14,434 nt of DNA. Source: Fidelibacterota bacterium UBA7300 (GTDB lineage: Bacteria > Fidelibacterota > Marinisomatia > Marinisomatales > UBA2128). The translations under genes were made by a program, and so were the position numbers. Positions 9,501-14,434 of the stretch are shown piece after piece (the first letter of the stretch is position 1; each line of letters opens with the position of its first letter). The stretch is from assembly GCA_002471865.1 (NCBI GenBank), contig DKQU01000092.1, positions 1-14,434 on the forward strand, read 5' to 3'. The notes below the pieces were generated by a model, which had not been told where the DNA came from, did not search any database, and saw nothing but the letters and a program-made list of their open reading frames with translations.

Positions 9501-9755
9501 CAAAGATCTGGTTTTTCGGAGACGGAATACCTTCGGCAGATTCGCTTCACAAATCTGCCGGAACAGTGCACAATCACAGTATTTACTGTCACCGGTGAGA
9601 GAGTGACTACTCTCGAACACTCAGACCCTGATAATGGGAATCATGTCTGGGATATGAGGACAGTAAATAATCAGGAAATCAGCCCGGGACTCTATATCTT
9701 CGCAGTTGAGTCAGGGAGTAAAACTCACATAGGAAAATTTGCGGTGGTAAGATGA
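6558..9755 (+). CDS. Large secreted protein with fibronectin-III-like module and variant T9SS-type C-terminal domain
   Basis: About 1066 residues. I prefer the TTG at 6558 on ribosome-site spacing; TTG 6552 and ATG 6576 are alternatives, and all keep the hydrophobic signal sequence (R-L-S-V-I-F-L-L-S-V-V-L-L-S-G). Residues ~30-740 match no family I recognise. They are rich in W, Y, D and E, with paired cysteines that could form disulfides, and contain S-C-G-P-F-D-M-A-V-G-E-E (about 695-706), a motif I associate with large secreted proteins of these phyla. A dockerin-like loop D-L-D-Q-D-G-F-A-D follows base 8284. Residues ~742-910 form a fibronectin-III-like module (Y-A-D-F-E-G-Y-K-I-Y-R-S; D-G-M-E-Y-T-Y-S-I-T-A-Y-D) shared with the 726-residue protein. 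Residues ~967-1066 form the C-terminal domain (V-V-P-N-P-Y ... G-L-Y-I-F-A-V-E ... G-K-F-A-V-V-R). Likely T9SS cargo on the cell surface; its ligand is unknown. Confidence 0.85.
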   Translation: MNSTIVMRLSVIFLLSVVLLSGTERQGPRLSGEPLGGYGPRPALKIGDFPFPTNPMNDRAKGFLIQGKVKNAVSNYGNFINWDEHPSGLWGDYSYLPAVSFLSGVPGQAYSSRFEWTKITTTESGGVVIRQSWESSDAYEAWFEDGDTNFVGIVFDAEDDAGTWDPDSIAKKSSIDDISDSYQWGIDNDQGTIFISVEGENDPNKSTTKIGLIRPWALRPKLKNRADDFDVYEYGDDLEEWTADDIYFYYGAAVSESWFTRWGPSTNTDWHASTNARINTHGTEVTAGDIFSDTPFTDAGDTYPLLAHSTYSQTWPMEFSDETGDYEPFWPGWWAEDYWGDKPELWEEEGITNCSGSRKDPDCWKVAPGRFISDTDVYMEFDDRWTHRANMVDTNDEYEQTGYPLGLRVMAEAHSYGVSYAEDIMFVTVRVRNESGDWFAFERDISGNQIPILDEDGMQLSGEGMIMPDGTKLNRGRGFDYKDISLGFYMDADAAMGDINGYSGAIHTNADDFMEYIDCLTSPEFFPDGCPEVGGEVLRISMALIYDYDGVSGPATDLGLVATQLLDSPLATDEIDLDQDGFADIYPGEPLKMTDWHWFDWYNRPGVVNREGNTNCCAGDLGRPVAKNREEILLKVIQGDTVNLSENEHAWFFHTANPDMDLGSELNPHFDSLEGLEREDAFLSGEEGLDCVLVMSCGPFDMAVGEEAPFSFCIIFGEDYEDLIQNATFAQIMYNSHYQGYTPPSKPTVYTEIDHGQVTLYWDDIAESSKDVVTSYADFEGYKIYRSRDGGNTWGSNDKRIYDNSDVLVGWRPYAQFDLSAEEDSVHCIYENDECNAGENRGRSIKGSDPHAPWFSLGSDTGFDEIRLPQPVEFDGKEYTYVFVDSNVIDGMEYTYSITAYDMGVEAPFVVDWVPDGSGGFLPDTIPGYANPDNWSSPDGYEFIENSKGTTVLDANFVKVHPGSPPQDDLTKIKVVPNPYIQRSGFSETEYLRQIRFTNLPEQCTITVFTVTGERVTTLEHSDPDNGNHVWDMRTVNNQEISPGLYIFAVESGSKTHIGKFAVVR
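8783..9285 (+). repeat. Fibronectin-III-like module, copy 1 of a duplicated coding segment
   Basis: This segment pairs with bases 10901-11340. At 8881-8941 against 10993-11053 about four of five bases agree, and the proteins share Y-A-D-F-E-G-Y, D-G-G-x-T-W-G, V-G-W-x-P-x-A-Q-F-D-L-S, F-V-D-S-N-V and Y-D-M-G. Copy 1 sits late in its protein, directly before the C-terminal domain. Confidence 0.85.
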
Positions 9756-10783
9756 AAAAAATCTATCGAACAACAGTTCTGTGCATAGTATTAACGAGCT
9801 TGCTTCAAGCTCAGTACAGGGATATCCCTGAGGTTGTTACCAAGGTAGCCACCTCTGCAGCCAACTGGCTTAAGCTGGGGACGAGTACCCGGGCAGCCGG
9901 TATGGGAGGAACCTTTGTGGCTGCGGGGCAGGGGGTGAGTGCCATCCCGTATAATCCTGCAGCGGTGGCCTATCTCGAGGGTTCAGAGGTTTACCTGTCT
10001 CGAACCAATTATGTGGCGGACATTACTTACAATGTCATGTCATACGGAACCCGTCTTACGGCCAGTGATTATTTTGGTATAAACATCTTTTATCTTGATT
10101 CCGGTCCCATCGGTGTGACAACCGAGGATTATTCTGACGGTACAGGGGAAGATTATCACGTCATCTCCATGTCGTTCCGTCTGGCTTACGCCCGTAGGAT
10201 GACAGACCGGTTGAAGGTGGGAGCAACGCTTAACTATATCAGGGATGAGATTTACACCACCAACATGCAATCTGTGGCTTTTGATATAGGGTCAAATTTT
10301 GATACTGGTATTTTCGGTATTGTGTTGGGGATGAGTGTAGCGAATTTCGGTCCTGAAGTTCAATATGGAGGTGAAGGATTGCAAGTTCCTGTGGCTGACA
10401 GTCTAGATGTTGATGGACGGCTCAATAAAGTTACGGAGAGCTTCCCTTTGCCGCTGATGTTTCGTCTTGGCATACAGAAAGATATCATGGGACCATCCGA
10501 TAATGCCACACTCAAGAGTTCTTCGCACCGTCTTTCGCTGGCGCTGGATGGAACCAATCCCACCGACTTTACTGTCCACGGTAACGCAGGAATTGAATAT
10601 TCTTTCCGTGAGATGGCATTTCTTCGTGCCGGGACAAACATCGGGCACGACACGGCCGGTTTTGCTGCCGGTGGTGGACTCCTCTTCAAGTTAGGCGGAA
10701 TGACTGCAATGGTGGACTATGCTTTTATCAATTTTGAAATCCTAAATCTAATGCACCAGGTCAGTATCGGTTTGGAGTTTTAG
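9752..10783 (+). CDS. PorV/PorQ family outer-membrane protein (UPF0164-like)
   Basis: A 343-residue protein with a signal peptide (1-20, ending L-L-Q-A before Q21). The family signature is plain: L-G-T-S-T-R-A-A-G-M-G-G-T-F-V-A at about 42-57, then Y-N-P-A at 67-70. The remainder alternates like a FadL-type beta-barrel and ends in an aromatic strand (V-S-I-G-L-E-F). In Bacteroidota, PorV carries T9SS cargo from the translocon to the attachment complex, and PorQ belongs to the same fold family. The start codon overlaps the preceding stop as ATGA, so translation is probably coupled. The gene lies between two genes for proteins with T9SS-like C-terminal domains, which suggests a dedicated shuttle for them. 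Whether it is a true PorV or a specialised paralogue cannot be decided here. Confidence 0.88.
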   Translation: MKKIYRTTVLCIVLTSLLQAQYRDIPEVVTKVATSAANWLKLGTSTRAAGMGGTFVAAGQGVSAIPYNPAAVAYLEGSEVYLSRTNYVADITYNVMSYGTRLTASDYFGINIFYLDSGPIGVTTEDYSDGTGEDYHVISMSFRLAYARRMTDRLKVGATLNYIRDEIYTTNMQSVAFDIGSNFDTGIFGIVLGMSVANFGPEVQYGGEGLQVPVADSLDVDGRLNKVTESFPLPLMFRLGIQKDIMGPSDNATLKSSSHRLSLALDGTNPTDFTVHGNAGIEYSFREMAFLRAGTNIGHDTAGFAAGGGLLFKLGGMTAMVDYAFINFEILNLMHQVSIGLEF

Positions 10784-10807
10784 GCAGGTAATCAGAAAAG
10801 TAGTTTA

Positions 10808-12988
10808 ATGAAGAGCTTACGCTACAGAAGACTTTTGCCATTGATCTTTATGGTGGTGTTGATTTCCGGGATTCTAGCCGAGGAAGGATTTCCCCCACCT
10901 GATACACCAAGGCTGTTTGCTACCACACGGCACCATCGGGTATTCCTTGCATGGGATAGTGAAGCGGAAGCATCTATTGATTCTGTGACGGGTTATGCCG
11001 ATTTTGAAGGATATAGAATTTACAAGAGTACTGACGGCGGTGATACCTGGGGAGGTCCCGATCAGATGCTCTATGACTACGACGGTAATTTTGTGGGATG
11101 GAAACCCTTTGCTCAATTTGATCTCTCTGAAGAGGAAGATGAGGAGTTTTGTATGTACGGGTCCGATTGTGCCGTAAATGATCCCAAACGGGAGATTGAA
11201 ATTTCAGGGCCTGACCCCCTCAATCCTCGTTTCAATCTGGGTGAGAATAGTGGACTTCAGCACACCTTTGTGGATTCAAATGTGACGGATGGAGTAGAGT
11301 ACACTTACTCGGTTATCTCCTACGATATGGGTTTAAGAACATTTGATGTGGAGTTTGTATGGGATGATAATGATTCCACCTGGATTGCAGATACAACATG
11401 GTCACCTTCTAATCCTGATCATTTTATCGGTCCCGATTCACTGAATGGGAAACCAAATCCCACCCTTGGATATCCCAGTCTTGAATGCAATACTGGATCG
11501 AGTCAAGACGATCTAAATTTTGTAACGGTAATTCCAGGTTATTATGCTAGCAATGTATCGTTTCCTTCCGAAGATGAGATAGAGTCTTTTTTCATACGCC
11601 AGGAAAGCACCCTAGGAACAGGTGGCATCTCCTACATCATCGTTGATAGGGACAGTCTTTCAAGTTCAATGCTACGGTTTGAAATACAAGCTGATTTGGG
11701 AAGTACGGCGGGCGAAGGGATGGCATGTGAAAATCCTGTGGTATATGTGTATGAAATTACGGACAGCGTCAGCCAGAATCCAGCGGAAATCGAGCAGTCT
11801 TTTGGTACAGATACTCTTACAGCATCACAGATAGATTCGCTCCTCGATTTGCCGGGAGCAACTGAAAGCGGCTCAGAAATCTTTATTCCACTATATCGCT
11901 CCATCACCGAAGTGAATCGGGATAGCGAAATGCTGGACGGCATCCGTTTCAGGTTCGACAATATCCAGGACTTTATTCCTGAGGATCAGTCTGCTCTTGT
12001 GGATACGGTTATTTGGTTTGCTGACAGTTCAACCATTGACGCCATGGAAGGAACTTTAACGTATTTTAATATTGCTGCATTTAATCGCCGTTTGAATTTC
12101 GATTACAAAATTGACCTTTATTCCACCCCCACGGATTCAACATCATCACAATTTTGCAGTTCTTCTTACTCTCGTGTTCCATTGAGAGTAACTAACATTA
12201 CTACCGGACGCCAAGTAGTATTAAAACACTTGGATCAGGGATATTCGTTTCCGCCTCCCTTATCTGCAGAAGGATTTGGAGACTGTGAATGGACCAGAAA
12301 TGAACCACTGATTTTTCAGGGTGATACGCTGGAAATAGATACCGTCCTGACGCCGGTACAAACGTTCACCCTTACTAATGATTTTGATTTGGAAGAGCTG
12401 TTACCTGGACTTAATGATTGGTCATCTTCAGACAGCTACCAAGAAGGTGATATGGTTCAACAGCGTATAATGGCATGGGAAGCTACAGAAGCCAACTCCG
12501 GGGTGGAGCCGTACAGTTTTATTGATGATGATGGTGATGGAATAAACGACAGTCCGTGGAAACCATATTATCCATGGTCAGATGGTGAATATCTCATTGT
12601 GAAGATGAAGAAATTTTTCACAGATGGAGATGCATGGGTTGTGGATATGAGTGAGTTTGGAAAATCCCATGAAGTAAAGGAAGATGATCTTGACCTTATT
12701 CGAGTGGTACCGAACCCATACATAGTCCATTCAGCTTACAATGAGAAGGTAGGTAGTCGCCTTCTCCGTTTTGCCCGGCTGCCGAACGAATGCCGGATAC
12801 TCATCTATACCATTACAGGTGAGTTGGTTACGAGTCTCGAACAGAGCGATCCATACGAAGGAAATCTTTGGTGGAATCTGAGATCTGGCCATAATCAGGA
12901 CGGGCCTGAGGTAGCGCCAGGATTGTACATTTATGTGGTAGAAGTCGACGATAGGCAGCGTGTGGGAAAATTTGCTATCGTAAGGTGA
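10808..12988 (+). CDS. Secreted protein: fibronectin-III-like module, CBM5/12-like segment, variant T9SS-type C-terminal domain
   Basis: This 726-residue protein has a signal peptide (1-24, ending G-I-L-A). Residues ~33-180 hold the same fibronectin-III-like module as the 1066-residue protein (Y-A-D-F-E-G-Y-R-I-Y-K-S; D-G-V-E-Y-T-Y-S-V-I-S-Y-D). Residues ~180-535 are not recognised. At 538-590, W-S-S-S-D-S-Y-Q-E-G-D-M-V is followed by A-W-E-A-T-E-A-N-S-G-V-E-P and S-P-W-K-P-Y, the spacing of a chitin-binding type 3 (CBM5/12) module; a calcium-loop-like D-D-D-G-D-G-I-N-D begins at 573. Residues ~626-726 form the variant C-terminal domain (V-V-P-N-P-Y ... G-L-Y-I-Y-V-V-E ... G-K-F-A-I-V-R). The gene is 24 bases after the PorV/PorQ gene, without a strong ribosome site. 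It is probably a surface binding protein exported by T9SS; the CBM assignment is tentative. Confidence 0.83.
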   Translation: MKSLRYRRLLPLIFMVVLISGILAEEGFPPPDTPRLFATTRHHRVFLAWDSEAEASIDSVTGYADFEGYRIYKSTDGGDTWGGPDQMLYDYDGNFVGWKPFAQFDLSEEEDEEFCMYGSDCAVNDPKREIEISGPDPLNPRFNLGENSGLQHTFVDSNVTDGVEYTYSVISYDMGLRTFDVEFVWDDNDSTWIADTTWSPSNPDHFIGPDSLNGKPNPTLGYPSLECNTGSSQDDLNFVTVIPGYYASNVSFPSEDEIESFFIRQESTLGTGGISYIIVDRDSLSSSMLRFEIQADLGSTAGEGMACENPVVYVYEITDSVSQNPAEIEQSFGTDTLTASQIDSLLDLPGATESGSEIFIPLYRSITEVNRDSEMLDGIRFRFDNIQDFIPEDQSALVDTVIWFADSSTIDAMEGTLTYFNIAAFNRRLNFDYKIDLYSTPTDSTSSQFCSSSYSRVPLRVTNITTGRQVVLKHLDQGYSFPPPLSAEGFGDCEWTRNEPLIFQGDTLEIDTVLTPVQTFTLTNDFDLEELLPGLNDWSSSDSYQEGDMVQQRIMAWEATEANSGVEPYSFIDDDGDGINDSPWKPYYPWSDGEYLIVKMKKFFTDGDAWVVDMSEFGKSHEVKEDDLDLIRVVPNPYIVHSAYNEKVGSRLLRFARLPNECRILIYTITGELVTSLEQSDPYEGNLWWNLRSGHNQDGPEVAPGLYIYVVEVDDRQRVGKFAIVR
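10901..11340 (+). repeat. Fibronectin-III-like module, copy 2 of a duplicated coding segment
   Basis: This is the counterpart of 8783-9285. Here the module directly follows the signal peptide, and some 450 residues of other sequence separate it from the C-terminal domain. Duplication followed by insertion or module shuffling is the simplest reading. Confidence 0.85.
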
Positions 12989-13032
12989 GAATGTGACAAA
13001 AATCATAGCATCATGTTCCAAAAGAGAAGTAA

Positions 13033-13081
13033 GTTATCTTAAGTACAAAATTCTTTTGCAAAAAAGAGTTAACTTAAGAAC
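13033..13081 (+). repeat. Imperfect direct repeat around CTTAAG, spaced 35 bp
   Basis: GTTATCTTAAGTAC (13033-13046) and GTTAACTTAAGAAC (13068-13081) agree at 12 of 14 bases. Their cores TCTTAAGT and ACTTAAGA are also exact reverse complements, so an 8-bp stem is possible. The arrangement could be a paired regulator-binding site; 35 bp is a little over three helical turns. No regulator is identified. Confidence 0.45.
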
Positions 13082-13100
13082 TAACCTTCAACACAACTAA

Positions 13101-13104
13101 GAGG
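13101..13104 (+). promoter_or_regulatory. Ribosome binding site GAGG for the last gene
   Basis: GAGG is 7 bases before the ATG at 13112, the clearest Shine-Dalgarno in the window. Confidence 0.6.
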
Positions 13105-13111
13105 TATAATA

Positions 13112-14434
13112 ATGAATAGAATGACACAGGCATTAATTTTTCTAACTGCGATTTCACTAGTGTTTGTAACACTAAGTGCTGAAAAACGCAGCGTTAGCAG
13201 ACAAGAGTCACTTGTTTTTCAAGCTGACAGAGATTCTGGCTGGCAAGGTGCTACTGAAAATAGAAGTTCTGACAGAGACACAACTACGGCCTTTTTTGAT
13301 GATATGGAGTCAGGAGCTTCAGGATGGACATATGAGACTGGCTGGGCATTGACGGAAGAGAGTTCCAGCAGCCCTACGCACAGCTTTAATATAGACGATG
13401 ATAACTACGCTACTACCTCGTCTCTCATTACCCCAGTGGTCTCTTTACCAGAGATAAATGAGGATGAGAACGAAAGTATCCATTTTTCTTTTGATCTCTG
13501 GTGCAATTTCCCCGATTTTGATGGTAGCGGTGATAACATGCTTGAAGATTACTACAAAGTTGACGTGGCGGATATGAGTTCAACACCTTGGCACACATCC
13601 AATTTTAACGCTTTTGAAGGGAACTCTTGGTGGTGCGGTGATGAGTTACTGAACGGATATTCCAACGGTTGGCTGACGTTTCTCGATTCTCCCGAGATTT
13701 CAGTTCCATCATCAGGAAACACTACTCTTACCTTCAAATTGCAATATGCTATTGAGATATATGAAGGTCCTCCCCAGACTACTGGGGGTTGTCTGATTGA
13801 CGGTTGGGATGCCGCCAATGTCAGGATCTCGACTGACGGCGGGAGTACTTGGGAAACTATTATGGGTTCACCTTCCTATACCAGCGGCAGCTGCTACGGC
13901 TGGTTCTATAACGGTGAGTCTTGCTCAACTCCCGGTTGGGGAGGTTACGGCAGCGGATGGGAAGATGCAAGCTTCGATCTGGACAGCTACGCCGGAGAAT
14001 CGGTGATACTTCGATTTGCATTTGGGTCCGATCCAGCTTGGGCCACGCCTGATGAACCGGGACTTATCGGGTTTTTCCTTGACGATATTTCTGTAGATAA
14101 CTCTGATTCAGGTAATTTAATGTACGACAACGCTGACGATCAGGTGGTGATGTCTGCAACCGGATTGGCGTGGACTGATATATTTTACGATTATGGTGAT
14201 ATTGATCGTCCAGGCGGAGCCGGATGGGATACCTATGATCCGGGTGATCCGTTCAACGGGAACGCCCAACTTGATCTTTCAGATTTTGCTGGTAATGATA
14301 TTCGTCTACGGTGGAGGGCCATCATTGATGGTGATGATGACGGCGGAAATGGTGACGGATTATTTGTTGATGATGTCTGGATTTGGAAGAAGACCTTCAC
14401 GGAAGAACTTCCCGTTCCTGAGAACCTGACAGCT
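13112..14434 (+). CDS. Secreted jelly-roll (MAM/immune inhibitor A-like) protein, 5' part only
   Basis: The frame is open from ATG 13112 to the window edge (441 codons), so the 3' end is missing. A signal peptide (M-N-R-M-T-Q-A-L-I-F-L-T-A-I-S-L-V-F) ends near S-A-E at about 22-24. From F62 (F-D-D-M-E-S-G), the sequence resembles the beta-jelly-roll domains of immune inhibitor A-type peptidases and 'choice-of-anchor' secreted proteins: S-T-D-G-G-S-T-W at 240-247, D-L-D-S-Y-A-G-E-S-V-I-L-R-F, and F-F-L-D-D-I-S-V at about 321-328. A second, shorter copy follows (D-L-S-D-F-A-G-N-D-I-R-L-R-W; F-V-D-D-V-W-I-W at about 418-425). The last residues (L-P-V-P-E-N-L-T-A) look like the start of a fibronectin-III domain. 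No peptidase motif (HExxH) is seen in this part. It is probably a T9SS cargo too, but the C-terminal sorting domain would lie outside the window. Confidence 0.87.
   Translation, partial: MNRMTQALIFLTAISLVFVTLSAEKRSVSRQESLVFQADRDSGWQGATENRSSDRDTTTAFFDDMESGASGWTYETGWALTEESSSSPTHSFNIDDDNYATTSSLITPVVSLPEINEDENESIHFSFDLWCNFPDFDGSGDNMLEDYYKVDVADMSSTPWHTSNFNAFEGNSWWCGDELLNGYSNGWLTFLDSPEISVPSSGNTTLTFKLQYAIEIYEGPPQTTGGCLIDGWDAANVRISTDGGSTWETIMGSPSYTSGSCYGWFYNGESCSTPGWGGYGSGWEDASFDLDSYAGESVILRFAFGSDPAWATPDEPGLIGFFLDDISVDNSDSGNLMYDNADDQVVMSATGLAWTDIFYDYGDIDRPGGAGWDTYDPGDPFNGNAQLDLSDFAGNDIRLRWRAIIDGDDDGGNGDGLFVDDVWIWKKTFTEELPVPENLTA

Larger units (their letters stand above)
12989..13111 (+). promoter_or_regulatory. 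AT-rich spacer, likely promoter region of the last gene
   Basis: The 123-base gap is much longer than any gap inside the preceding cluster and is more AT-rich than the genes. It holds an imperfect direct repeat (13033-13046 and 13068-13081) and the palindrome TTTTGCAAAA (13054-13063). I cannot assign -35 and -10 elements with confidence: TATAAT at 13105-13110 lies between the ribosome site and the ATG and is probably chance. A terminator for the upstream cluster is not evident. Confidence 0.4.

Noticed and set aside
13105..13110. TATAAT as a -10 promoter element
   Set aside because: It lies between the GAGG ribosome site and the ATG, too close to give a leader, and no -35 match lies 16-18 bases upstream.

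Overview
The window suggests an uncultured Gram-negative bacterium of the Fibrobacterota-Chlorobiota-Bacteroidota superphylum or a neighbouring phylum. Candidatus Marinimicrobia (SAR406), Ignavibacteriota and Calditrichota are the best guesses. The reasons are C-terminal domains typical of type IX secretion (T9SS) cargo, a TonB-dependent receptor with an N-terminal carboxypeptidase-regulatory-like domain, a PorV/PorQ family protein, and acidic repeats of the type D-x-N-x-D-G-x-W-D-x-G-E. The lineage is inferred from protein style only; no rRNA or tRNA gene is present. All seven genes lie on the + strand, and I find no mobile element, CRISPR array or RNA gene.

Layout. (1) Bases 1-903 are the 3' end of a gene for a secreted protein with an Asp-box (BNR-like) motif and a canonical T9SS type A sorting domain. 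A perfect 10-bp hairpin (945-970) separates it from the next gene. (2) Bases 1006-12988 form a tight five-gene cluster: a 699-residue lipoprotein; a 1155-residue TonB-dependent receptor; a roughly 1066-residue secreted protein; a 343-residue PorV/PorQ family outer-membrane protein; and a 726-residue secreted protein. Neighbours overlap by 8, about 8 and 4 bases, with a last gap of 24 bases, so co-transcription and translational coupling are likely. (3) An AT-rich 123-bp spacer with a direct repeat precedes an eighth-position boundary: the seventh gene (13112 onward), a large secreted jelly-roll protein that runs open off the right edge.

How the genes may work together. Both secreted proteins of the cluster share a fibronectin-III-like module and a C-terminal domain that differs from the canonical sorting domain of gene 1. 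They flank the PorV/PorQ gene, whose family members shuttle T9SS cargo to the attachment machinery. The lipoprotein and the receptor share calcium-loop-like repeats. I infer a surface system in which a TonB receptor, a probable surface lipoprotein and two T9SS-exported binding proteins act together on an unknown polymer or ligand. It resembles a Sus-type locus in logic but has no recognisable SusD or degradative enzyme. The ligand cannot be read from the sequence.
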